Shown here: in pieces, positions 1 to 6,470 of the stretch
Layout: every line of letters begins with the position of its first letter
How positions within the stretch are numbered: the stretch's first letter is position 1
Assembly: GCA_963924885.1 (NCBI GenBank)
Contig: CAWUUY010000380.1
Coordinates: forward strand, 1 to 10,411
DNA: 10,411 bases
Source: UBA5216 sp963924885
Lineage (GTDB): Bacteria; Pseudomonadota; Gammaproteobacteria; Burkholderiales; SG8-41
Direction of reading: 5' to 3'
The notes under the pieces: model-generated
Told to the model about the DNA's origin: nothing
The model's input: the letters and a program-made list of their open reading frames with translations, nothing else
Databases searched by the model: none
Program-made: the position numbers and the translations under genes

Positions 1-429
1 CACGTGCCGTACAAAGGTGGCGCAACGGCGGTGACCGATCTCATCGGCGGCCAGATCGCCATGCTGATGGCGACACCCACCGCGTTCGTGCAGCACATCC
101 GCTCCGGGCGCTTGAGGGCCATCGCGGTCACCAGCGCAAAACGTTTTCAGACCATGCCCGAGGTGCCGACGTTTGCCGAATCCGGCGTGCCCAACTTCGA
201 TCACGTCGAATGGTGGATGTTTGTCGGCCCCGCGCGCATACCGGCGGCGACTGAAGCCAAACTGCACAAGGATATATCCGCCGTGGTGGCGAAGGCGGAT
301 TTCAAAAGCCGCGTGCTGGAACTGGATATCGAAACCTTCGCCAGCACGCGCGAGGCAAGTCAGGCATTCTTACGCGGTGAGCTGGCGCGCTGGGCGCGGG
401 ATGCGAAGGCGCTGGGGATGGCGCCGTAG
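1..429 (+). CDS. TTT-family (Bug) periplasmic solute-binding receptor, C-terminal part
   Basis: The reading frame is open at the left edge, so only the last 142 residues are present. They fit the C-terminal half of tripartite tricarboxylate transporter receptors (Bug/TctC family), which bind carboxylates or other small organic acids in the periplasm. Recognisable parts are the VPYKGG strand at the start, the GGQIAMLM segment, the SGRLRAIAVTSAKR stretch, the PEVPTFAESGVPNF loop and a final helical region ending in LGMAP. It ends in TAG followed at once by TAA, a tandem stop. No TctA/TctB membrane subunits are visible, so it may be an orphan receptor, which is common in Burkholderiales. The GTG at base 4 is not a credible start because the family fold begins about 180 residues earlier. 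Confidence 0.93.
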   Translation, partial: HVPYKGGATAVTDLIGGQIAMLMATPTAFVQHIRSGRLRAIAVTSAKRFQTMPEVPTFAESGVPNFDHVEWWMFVGPARIPAATEAKLHKDISAVVAKADFKSRVLELDIETFASTREASQAFLRGELARWARDAKALGMAP

Positions 430-439
430 TAAGGCGTAA

Positions 440-468
440 TTTAACAATGCCCCCACCACGGGTATGAT
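440..468 (+). promoter_or_regulatory. Candidate sigma-70 promoter for the MBL hydrolase gene
   Basis: TTTAAC (440-445) and TATGAT (463-468) are separated by exactly 17 bases and lie just after the tandem stop of the receptor gene. A start around 475 would give a leader of about 40 bases before the ATG at 514. A strong GGAGG ribosome binding site lies at 503-507. This is consensus matching only. Confidence 0.5.
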
Positions 469-513
469 GCGTTTCGAAGCCCTATCAACCACTCGCAATC
501 TTGGAGGATCCCC

Positions 514-1530
514 ATGAAGACCTTTCTGGCAGCGGTCGTCCTAACCCTTGCCGCAGTGTCGGCCCTGGCGCAGAACGTAAAAATAACGCCGGTCGGCTCG
601 CATCCCGGCGAACTGTGCGCAAATGATCGTGCAATGATTTTTGAAGATCCGACCGGCGTGCGCTTTCTCTACGACCCTGCGCATAACGTGACCGGCGGCG
701 ATGATCCGCGACTGGGCACGCTTCATATGGTGCTGCTCTCCCACATGCATGGCGACCACCTTGGCGACCTCAAACTGACCGCGCCGGGCGCGGGGACGTG
801 CGCGAATTCGGGTAGGGCGCCCGCGCCGAATTCCACCACCGCCGAAGTGGTTGCGGCGAAAACCGCGGCCATGGTGATGACGCGTGCCATGGGCGGTTTT
901 GTCGGCAACAAGGTGCAGGCGATACGCGGCGGCAAGCCGATAGAGTTTTGTCCGCAAACAAATGGCGTCACGACGGTACCGGTGGCGACGGTGTGCAATT
1001 CGCAGACGGATTTGGGCGGCATTTTTATCGCGAAGACCGCCGAGGCGTCGCAAGGTGTGGAAATCACCATCGTGTATGCGTCGCACGTGAACAATGCGCC
1101 GCCCGCGCTGCTGTCGGAGTCGCAGCGAGCCTTGCTGCAGGCAGATGGTTCCATTCTTGAATTCGGCCCGGCCACGGGTTTCGTCGTCAAGTTTACCAAT
1201 GGATTGACGGTTTACCTTTCGGGCGATACCGGCATCCATTCCGAGATGAAGACGATCGTGAACGAGTACCACAAGGCCAACCTCGCCGTGCTAAACCTCG
1301 GCGTGAACCCTGGCATCTACGTATCAGGAGCGCATGCGATCAACGAGTTGATCCGGCCCGCGTCGGTGATCATCACGCATGCGAACGAAGCCGCGACCGA
1401 AGGTGGAAAGCTGCGGCCCGTCTCGCGCACGGCGACGCTGATCAAGCAATTGAAGCCGCCCGCTCACCTGGCGATCAGCGGGCGCACCATGGAGTTTGAT
1501 GGCAGAGGCCGGTGCGTCGCCGGCTGCTGA
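514..1530 (+). CDS. Secreted MBL-fold metallo-hydrolase (UlaG/COG2220-like)
   Basis: This 338-residue protein has a typical Sec signal peptide (basic start, hydrophobic core at residues 4-18, likely cut after ALA at 19), so it should act in the periplasm. The metallo-beta-lactamase signature HMHGDH is at residues 77-82. Further candidate metal ligands are H191 (YASHVN), D238 (SGDTG) and H289 (ITHAN). The SGDTG and HAINELIRPASVIITHANE-type segments resemble COG2220 hydrolases, a group that includes lactonases. The start is fixed by GGAGG six bases upstream and by the signal peptide. Its own promoter separates it from the receptor gene, though the two may be functionally linked as binder and hydrolase of related compounds. 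The substrate is unknown. It converges on the amidohydrolase gene 31 bases downstream. Confidence 0.88.
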   Translation: MKTFLAAVVLTLAAVSALAQNVKITPVGSHPGELCANDRAMIFEDPTGVRFLYDPAHNVTGGDDPRLGTLHMVLLSHMHGDHLGDLKLTAPGAGTCANSGRAPAPNSTTAEVVAAKTAAMVMTRAMGGFVGNKVQAIRGGKPIEFCPQTNGVTTVPVATVCNSQTDLGGIFIAKTAEASQGVEITIVYASHVNNAPPALLSESQRALLQADGSILEFGPATGFVVKFTNGLTVYLSGDTGIHSEMKTIVNEYHKANLAVLNLGVNPGIYVSGAHAINELIRPASVIITHANEAATEGGKLRPVSRTATLIKQLKPPAHLAISGRTMEFDGRGRCVAGC

Positions 1531-1561
1531 GCGCAGGCCGGCGCGCTGGTAGACGATCGCA

Positions 1562-2410
1562 CTAGGCCTTCTTTGGTGACCAGCCGTACGCCTTGGCGCA
1601 GGCGCCGCCCATCAGCATCGCCTTTTCACTCGCGGTGAGGCGATCCGTCAGACGAAACGGCTCGACTGCCTGTTCGTAGTTGACGACGGCGAAGGCGCGA
1701 GTCCAGTCGGTGCCCCACAGACAGCGGTCGAAACCCCACGCCTCAAACACGCGCGCGAGCGGGTCCCAGATGTCCGGGAAGGGATACGGCTTTTGCGACA
1801 GGGTGCACGCGCCACTGACTTTGATCACCGCATTTTTGCGCTTGGCGAGTTCCACAATCTTCGGCAAATCGGCCCATGGTTGCGGCGGGGCCGGCGGCGT
1901 GCGCGGTTGCATAATGCCGATGTGGTCGATGATGAATCGCGTATCCGGATGGCGGTCGATCAGCTTCGTGCCCGCATCCACGTTGCCCCAGAACAGCACG
2001 TTGACCGGCAGGTCGTATTTGACGGCCGCGCGCGCGATCCGGTCCAAGCCCGGATCGTCGAAGGCGCGCTCGCGGCCGGGATCGTTCGTCAGCATGATGC
2101 GAATGCCGACGGTGCCGGGTGTCTTTTTCCATTCGGCAACAACCTCTTCCACCGCCGGATTATCCGGATCGACCGGCTTGACGATGGCGAAGCGGTTGGG
2201 ATGCTTGCGTTGCACTTCCACCGCGTAGCTCGCGTCGTAACGGTAGATGGAGAAGGCGGAAATAAAGATCGCGCCATCGATGCCGAGCTTGTCCATCGCC
2301 GCGACGGTCTCGTCGCCGGTGGCGCTGGCAGGCCAGTTCGGCACGCTGTTCCAAGGGCGCTTTGGTGTATTCGCTTCATAGGCGTGGATCTGGGAATCGA
2401 TAATCGTCAT
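1562..2410 (-). CDS. Amidohydrolase-2 family TIM-barrel metal-dependent hydrolase
   Basis: The 282-residue protein matches the amidohydrolase-related family (Amidohydro_2, COG2159/COG3618-like), which includes lactone hydrolases and decarboxylases acting on ring-derived acids. It starts with MTIIDSQIHAYE, where the usual first HxH strand reads Q7-I-H9, so the first metal-binding histidine is replaced by glutamine. Later signatures are intact: RFIIDHIGI (H163 on a barrel strand) and LWGTDW (D235, the usual catalytic aspartate). There is no signal peptide, so it is probably cytoplasmic. AAGGAG lies about seven bases before the ATG. It follows the zinc-ribbon gene on the same strand by 46 bases, so the two may be co-transcribed. 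The exact reaction cannot be assigned. Confidence 0.87.
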   Translation of the reverse strand: MTIIDSQIHAYEANTPKRPWNSVPNWPASATGDETVAAMDKLGIDGAIFISAFSIYRYDASYAVEVQRKHPNRFAIVKPVDPDNPAVEEVVAEWKKTPGTVGIRIMLTNDPGRERAFDDPGLDRIARAAVKYDLPVNVLFWGNVDAGTKLIDRHPDTRFIIDHIGIMQPRTPPAPPQPWADLPKIVELAKRKNAVIKVSGACTLSQKPYPFPDIWDPLARVFEAWGFDRCLWGTDWTRAFAVVNYEQAVEPFRLTDRLTASEKAMLMGGACAKAYGWSPKKA

Positions 2411-2456
2411 CGGCTTAGCTCCTTTTCGTTAAGCGGTTTCAAAATATTTCAAAGTT

Positions 2457-2795
2457 CTAGCTCGGCAGTTTGATATAAGTGAACTGGTCGTTGCCGGGAA
2501 CAATCACCACGCCGTGATTGTGATCGTGGCCCTCGTGGCCTTCTTGGTCTTCATGCTCGTGATCGTGGCCGCACGCTGCGTGGTATTGCGCGGAGATGGC
2601 GCGGGAGGCTTCCTGAACGGCTGCATCAGGGCCGACGGCGCGAACATGGTTGGCGCCGCAATGCAGGCATTTCATGTGGCCCAATCCATTCAATCCGTTG
2701 GATAAGTCGCGTGGAGAGGCCCATTTGATGCGTATTTTTTTTCCGCAGTCGGGGCAATGGGCGGCAGAGGGGAACAGCGGTTCTGGTTTGTTCAT
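2457..2795 (-). CDS. Small zinc-ribbon protein with histidine-rich C-terminal tail
   Basis: I do not recognise a named family. The 112-residue product has two CxxC knuckles (C14/C17 in HCPDCGKK and C43/C46 in KCLHCGANH) about 26 residues apart, a typical four-cysteine zinc ribbon. A short helical linker follows (residues 57-73), then a tail at residues 72-94 with eight histidines and many acidic residues, and a final hydrophobic strand. Such tails bind nickel, zinc or cobalt in metallochaperones such as SlyD, HypB and CobW-like proteins; whether this one does is inference. I chose the ATG at 2795, preceded by GAAAG. A TTG nine codons upstream (2822) is possible but has no better ribosome site. 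The gene probably heads a two-gene unit with the amidohydrolase and is divergent from the M48 peptidase gene. Confidence 0.75.
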   Translation of the reverse strand: MNKPEPLFPSAAHCPDCGKKIRIKWASPRDLSNGLNGLGHMKCLHCGANHVRAVGPDAAVQEASRAISAQYHAACGHDHEHEDQEGHEGHDHNHGVVIVPGNDQFTYIKLPS

Positions 2796-2846
2796 GATTT
2801 TCTTTCGGGGTTCGGCGACCAAGTGGAGGCCGTGGGAGACGAGTGA

Positions 2847-2876
2847 AATATATCGCTAATCCCTCGGTCAATCCAA
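2847..2876 (-). promoter_or_regulatory. Candidate promoter for the zinc-ribbon/amidohydrolase pair
   Basis: On the - strand, TTGGAT (complement of 2871-2876) and TATATT (complement of 2847-2852) are 18 bases apart in a locally AT-rich patch. Transcription would start near 2840, about 45 bases before the ATG at 2795. This is consensus matching only. Confidence 0.4.
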
Positions 2877-3028
2877 TGTTCTGGCGATTCTGTGGTGTTG
2901 ATGTCGCGTGACCATTGGAGTAGGCTGAGTGTTAGTCATTTGAGTTGAGTTTGGGACATCCGTCCGCAGGTGTTGGATGTGGGTGGCCGTTGAAGCGGGC
3001 AGTACGCGGGTTTTCGGGGGAATGCGCC

Positions 3029-3784
3029 ATGAAACACTTGCTTGTCGCCATGCTGATTGCCGCGCCGGGATGTGCCATGGCGCAGGGTCTGCTCGATTTT
3101 CGCGTCGATTTGGCCTTCGAGGCAAAGACGGTCGAAGCCGTGGCCGAGCGGGCGTACCGCGCGCGCCTGCGAGCGCTGGATGCAGATGGTCGCCTTGACG
3201 TCAACCCGGGACTTCTGGATCGCTTGCGCGTGTTGGTGGCGAGGCTGCAACCGTCCGCGCAATTCGAGCACCCCGATGTCGCGCCCGGATGGGAGGTACA
3301 CACCTGCCGGCGCTGCGGCGAAAATGCCTCCGCCATGGCGGGCGGCAAACTGCTGGTCGGCGAGGAGTTTGTGGCCCGGCTTGCGCTCACCGACGATGAG
3401 CTGGCCTATGTGCTGGCGCACGAAATGGCCCACGTGTTGGCCGAACATACGCGGGAATTTGCCACCGCGGCCCGTTTTTTCATGGCGAACGGACGCAATC
3501 GCGAATACTGGGATATCCAGAAGGAACTCGACGAAAGTTTTACGGTGAACTTGCATATGGGGGTGCTGCACGTGCAGCAGGAGCTCGATGCGGATTACGC
3601 GGGCTTTATCCTTGGCGCGCGCAGCGGCTTTGACCCCGAGGCCATGCTGCGTATGCTGCGCAAGCTGTACGTTGAGCCCACGTCGGTATTGGCGACACAT
3701 CCGCATGCCATGGAGCGTATTCATCGCGCGCAGGCGATGCTGGAGTCCGCGCGCCGTATTCGTGACATGGGTATTCCGCGATAA
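3029..3784 (+). CDS. Exported M48-family zinc metallopeptidase
   Basis: The 251-residue product is an M48-type metallopeptidase. The zinc-binding helix HEMAH is at residues 131-135 (within HEMAHVLAEH). The third ligand is probably E185 in QELDADYAG, the family's ExxxD motif. The segment before the helix (MAGGKLLV, then LTDDELAYVLA) and the late THPHAMERI motif are also typical. A signal peptide (residues 1-18, cleavage after AMA) places it in the periplasm. The single cysteine at position 15 does not make a good lipobox. There are no membrane segments, so it resembles the soluble periplasmic BepA/LoiP-like branch rather than HtpX. A CxxC (C93/C96) lies just before the catalytic domain core. 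I prefer the ATG at 3029 to the upstream start at 2945 because the signal peptide begins there and GGGGG lies eight bases upstream. Likely roles are envelope protein quality control or processing. Confidence 0.87.
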   Translation: MKHLLVAMLIAAPGCAMAQGLLDFRVDLAFEAKTVEAVAERAYRARLRALDADGRLDVNPGLLDRLRVLVARLQPSAQFEHPDVAPGWEVHTCRRCGENASAMAGGKLLVGEEFVARLALTDDELAYVLAHEMAHVLAEHTREFATAARFFMANGRNREYWDIQKELDESFTVNLHMGVLHVQQELDADYAGFILGARSGFDPEAMLRMLRKLYVEPTSVLATHPHAMERIHRAQAMLESARRIRDMGIPR

Positions 3785-3850
3785 GACGGGTGCGATGCGG
3801 GGCGTCTTTGGGCAGACAGCTTGTGGTGGAAGTCGTAGACGTGGCACGCT

Positions 3851-3866
3851 GCGTCATGGCGTCATG
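3851..3866. repeat. Short perfect tandem repeat, 2 x 8 bases
   Basis: GCGTCATG occurs twice in direct tandem in the 85-base gap between two convergent genes. It is short enough to be chance and has no clear function. No convincing terminator is visible in this gap. Confidence 0.4.
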
Positions 3867-3869
3867 GCC

Positions 3870-4940
3870 TCACGGTTTTGGCAGCCGCACACTGACTAAA
3901 TCCGTTCCCACCACGGTATTCCCCGTAAAGCCGCCAGCCTCCGCAGCTTTTTTGTAATCCGCTTCCGTCAGCGCGCCGCCCGGCACTTTGTACGGGCCTT
4001 GCTGGCGCGCGCCCAGCGGTGGAATCAGATGGGTAAGCATCAGGTGTTTCGCGCCCGCGCGCTGCGCCATCGCGCCGAGATCGGTGGCCGTGCTCTGCCG
4101 GTGATAAATCGGCGCGGGAAAACTGCTGTCTCTATCCGGCCCCATTACCGGGTGTATCGCGGAATGCACAATAATGTCCGCACCCTTCGCGAGTTTTTCG
4201 ACTTGCGCCGAGGTGGAGCTGGCGCGCGGCGGCGCCGGGGTGTCATGGCCTGCGTCGCCACCGATCACCACGCTGCCGGCGGGCGTGTCGACACGATACG
4301 AGGCGTGCCCTGCGATGTGCGCGGAGCGGATGGCGCTGACTTTTACATCGCCACGTGTCCACACCACTTGTGCATCGTCCTTTGGCTCGAAGGTCTGCAC
4401 ATTCGCGAGTGCGGCGGGTCCGCCCGCGAGGCGCGTGCCGTCTTCAGCGCTGCGCTGCGCGATTTCGCCGGATTGCAGGTAGGCGTCGCCGATGTGCGCC
4501 ACAAGTTTTTGACAGCTCATGGTGTATGCAGTGGCGGCTGTCGAGGACGGCGCATCCGCGCTGCACACGATGTCCACCTTGGGCGCCTTGCTGCTGAAAT
4601 GCCAGCGTATCTGCAACAGATCGGCAAGACCATCGACGTGATCCGAATGCAGGTGCGTGAAAAAGATCGCGTTGATTTGATTCGGCAGCACCGGTATTTG
4701 CGACAAGCGCATGCTGGTGCCGCGTCCGGCATCGAATTGCAGATGCACCGCATTGCAGCCGTTGCTGTCGTCGCCGTAGCGCACCAGCGCGCCCGCGCCC
4801 GCAAGGCCGCCGTAAGCCGATGGCCCGCCCTGCGTGCCGGTGAGGGTGACGATCATGCACGGTGCGGCGTGGGCAGCGGTGATCGTGCATGCAGCCCAGA
4901 CGGCGGCGAAGGCGAATAGCGATAAGCAATTGTTTTTCAT
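3870..4940 (-). CDS. Exported MBL-fold metallo-hydrolase (RNase Z/arylsulfatase-like fold)
   Basis: The 356-residue product begins with a signal peptide (MKNNC start, hydrophobic core at residues 6-24, likely cleavage after AHA at 25). The MBL signature THLHSDH at residues 95-101 provides H96, H98, D100 and H101. Other likely ligands are H208 (SAHIAGH), D229 (GGDAGH) and H304 (LTHLIPP). This layout resembles the RNase Z/AtsA-like arylsulfatase branch, and periplasmic location argues for a small-molecule ester or sulfate-ester substrate rather than tRNA. I chose the ATG at 4940, not the frame extension to 5042, because AGGAGG (complement of 4948-4953) sits seven bases upstream and the signal peptide starts there. 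It is only distantly similar to the MBL protein at 514-1530, so a local duplication is unlikely. It converges on the M48 gene. Confidence 0.88.
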   Translation of the reverse strand: MKNNCLSLFAFAAVWAACTITAAHAAPCMIVTLTGTQGGPSAYGGLAGAGALVRYGDDSNGCNAVHLQFDAGRGTSMRLSQIPVLPNQINAIFFTHLHSDHVDGLADLLQIRWHFSSKAPKVDIVCSADAPSSTAATAYTMSCQKLVAHIGDAYLQSGEIAQRSAEDGTRLAGGPAALANVQTFEPKDDAQVVWTRGDVKVSAIRSAHIAGHASYRVDTPAGSVVIGGDAGHDTPAPPRASSTSAQVEKLAKGADIIVHSAIHPVMGPDRDSSFPAPIYHRQSTATDLGAMAQRAGAKHLMLTHLIPPLGARQQGPYKVPGGALTEADYKKAAEAGGFTGNTVVGTDLVSVRLPKP

Positions 4941-5018
4941 TGCAAAACCTCCTGTGAGTGCGTAATTACATTTTGGTCTGACGAGTAAAGGCGCTTGGAT
5001 GTGATCTGGGCTATCAGT

Positions 5019-5024
5019 TTTATA
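5019..5024 (-). promoter_or_regulatory. Candidate -10 box for the second MBL gene
   Basis: On the - strand the sequence reads GGTATAAAAC, a good -10 hexamer (TATAAA), about 80 bases before the start codon. No good -35 lies at the proper distance. That position is occupied by an inverted repeat, which fits a regulated promoter. This is consensus matching only. Confidence 0.35.
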
Positions 5025-5025
5025 C

Positions 5026-5048
5026 CGCGCATTAACGCACAATGCGCG
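5026..5048. promoter_or_regulatory. Perfect inverted repeat, possible operator
   Basis: CGCGCATT and AATGCGCG form a perfect dyad of two 8-base arms around a 7-base centre. It sits directly upstream of the -10-like box serving the exported MBL hydrolase, over the expected -35 position. The arm length and the 23-base span suit a dimeric helix-turn-helix regulator. No regulator gene is visible in the window. Confidence 0.5.
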
Positions 5049-5497
5049 AGATGAGAATTATTGACATAAGTCCCGCCTGCAAATAGTTGTTGAATAGTCT
5101 TGACGACGCCGCGCGAAAGGAGTCCACTGAAAGCGTTTCAAGATTTCGGCTCGGAATGGATTTCGAACTATCGGCTGATACGGTTACTGCTCCAGGTTGG
5201 CTGTTGTGCGCGCCCCAGTGGTGGAATGTCGCGGGTGTGCCTGATGCGAACGAGTGGTGACCACCTCGACTCTACGTTCGAGGATCATTCCGGGCCGGGG
5301 CTTGGGCAAAGGTGTGGCGCGTGTTGCGTCACTGTTATCCCCGAGGGGAGAAGCAGGCGTTGTGTGCAGCCGGAAGTCGAGGACAGATCTATCGATGAAA
5401 TTTCCTACAGTGCTACCTTATTGTTCTCGCCGGTAACAAAATCCCGGCATGCGTCACGGTGACGTGACGAAACCTGGCCACGGTCAGTGGCAACCCT
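5049..5497. other. Intergenic stretch of about 450 bases without a recognisable gene
   Basis: No frame here gives a credible protein. The longest + strand frame (5100-5462) needs a TTG start, lacks a ribosome binding site, is rich in Arg and Ser and matches no family I know. A TTGACA at 5061-5066 looks like a -35 but has only a poor -10 partner. Two small dyads are present: GTGGT-G-ACCAC (5254-5264) and CGTCAC-G-GTGACG (5452-5464). The region could hold a regulatory RNA or remnants of a lost gene, but nothing proves it. Confidence 0.5.
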
Positions 5498-5532
5498 GAA
5501 GCCCCACGATAGTTGTTCTATCGCGGGGCTTC
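5498..5532. terminator. Strong hairpin, probable terminator between convergent units
   Basis: GAAGCCCCACGATAG (5498-5512) pairs with CTATCGCGGGGCTTC (5518-5532), with one A/C mismatch and a 5-base loop, so the stem is 15 positions long. It lies 17 bases beyond the stop of the LOG-family gene. Neither side has a strong T run (GCGTTTGTG on the + side), so termination may be inefficient or the structure may protect the transcript end. Confidence 0.6.
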
Positions 5533-5548
5533 GCGTTTGTGGGCCGCG

Positions 5549-6355
5549 CTACATCGTAGCGCCGGGCCGTCCGAGCGCCTCGTCGGTCAGATGCTTGACG
5601 AGATAATCGTAAGCGTCATCCACCGAATCGGTACGATGCACCAGCGACACATCGGCGGCGTTAATCATGCCGTGTTTTACCAGCGCGTCGAAGTTAATCA
5701 CCTCGCGCCAGTACTCGGTGCCGAACAGCACAATCGGCATGGGCTTTTTCATGTTGCACGTTTGCACCAACGTCAGCAGTTCGAACAACTCATCGAGCGT
5801 GCCGTTGCCGCCGGGGAGCACGATCACTGCTTTGGCGAGATAGTAAAACCAGAATTTGCGCATGAAAAAATAGTGAAAATGAAATCCCAGCCCGTGCGTG
5901 ATGTAGGGGTTATCGAATTCCTCCATCGGCAGCGAGATGGTAAGGCCGACATTCACGCCGCCCCCCTCGGAGGCGCCGCGATTGGCGGCCTCCATGATGC
6001 CGGGGCCGCCGCCGGTGCAAACAACGAAACGCTTTTCGATGCTGTCGAGTTCCTTCGACCATTGCGCGATGCAATACGCCAGCGTGCGCGCGGCTTCGTA
6101 TTAGGCCGACATTTTCAGCGCCATGCGCGCCTTGGTTAGATCGCCGCCTTCGGCTTAGGCTTTTTTCAGCGCGGCCTCAGCCTGCTCGCTTGACAGCGTG
6201 CGCGCCGAGCCCATGAACACCACCGTGTCGTCGATGTGTTCGCGGTCGAAGCGGCTTTTCGGTTCAAGGTATTCGGCAAGTATGCGTAGCTCGCGCCCGT
6301 CTTTGCTGTTGAGAAAGGCTTCGTTGCGATAGGCCTTGGGGATTTTGTCGGGCAT
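5549..6355 (-). pseudogene. LOG-family (TIGR00730-like) Rossmann-fold gene with two in-frame TAA codons
   Basis: Read straight through, this frame encodes 268 codons of a LOG-family protein ('lysine decarboxylase-like' phosphoribohydrolase; relatives release the base from cytokinin or nucleoside monophosphates). The N-terminal part has MPDKIPKAYRNEAFLNS and VVFMGSARTL. The middle has FVVCTGGGPGIMEAANRG (about codons 109-127). The C-terminal part has the PGGNGTLDE signature (codons 181-189, PGGxGTxxE) and FELLTLVQ. Codons 67 (6155-6157) and 85 (6101-6103) are TAA. No frameshift is present and the sequence between and around the stops still fits the family. No good internal start lies before the GGGPG motif, and restarting at the ATG at 5995 would lose it. 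Either the gene is freshly inactivated or the two bases are sequence errors. It has its own promoter and a hairpin after the final TAG. Confidence 0.85.
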
Positions 6356-6400
6356 GAGGTGGGCCTGGTCGAGAGGGGTATGGGAAGGGTGGGAGCATGA

Positions 6401-6429
6401 AGTATACGTAAGTATTTGTTTTTAAACAA
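6401..6429 (-). promoter_or_regulatory. Candidate sigma-70 promoter for the LOG-family gene
   Basis: On the - strand TTGTTT (complement of 6424-6429) and TATACT (complement of 6401-6406) are exactly 17 bases apart in a distinctly AT-rich block within GC-rich DNA. Transcription would begin near 6394, about 40 bases before the ATG at 6355. It is the best promoter match in the window. Confidence 0.6.
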
Positions 6430-6448
6430 TATTTATTTGATGCGCCCA

Positions 6449-6465
6449 GCGTCTACCGACGACGC
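6449..6465. terminator. Weak hairpin after the MaoC-like gene
   Basis: GCGTC and GACGC (6449-6453 and 6461-6465) form a 5-base stem with a 7-base loop just beyond the TAA of the MaoC-like gene. On the - strand an AT-rich stretch follows, though not a clean T run. It may end the catabolic transcript, but the stem is short. Confidence 0.25.
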
Positions 6466-6470
6466 GCCAC

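Noticed and set aside
2936..3847. 303-codon frame on the - strand opposite the M48 peptidase gene
   Set aside because: It is antisense to a gene with clear HEMAH and ELDADYAG motifs, is rich in Arg, His and Gln, and matches no family. It reflects GC-rich codon structure.
3999..4919. 306-codon frame on the + strand opposite the exported MBL gene
   Set aside because: The opposite strand has a signal peptide, strong AGGAGG and full MBL motifs. This frame is Arg/Ala-rich without recognisable features.
5061..5097. Promoter starting with TTGACA in the intergenic region
   Set aside because: The -35 is perfect but no acceptable -10 lies 16-18 bases away and no gene follows, so I did not list it as a feature.
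5100..5462. 120-codon frame in the intergenic region
   Set aside because: It has a TTG start, no ribosome site, odd composition and no family resemblance. It is kept only as part of the non-coding stretch.
5513..6139. 208-codon frame on the + strand across the LOG-family gene
   Set aside because: It is the complement of a recognisable LOG-family protein. The stops in the real gene do not make this frame a better candidate.
6101..6157. Stop-codon reassignment (TAA read as an amino acid)
   Set aside because: The M48, MaoC, receptor, DUF35 and thiolase genes all end in TAA at their natural family ends, so TAA is a working stop here.
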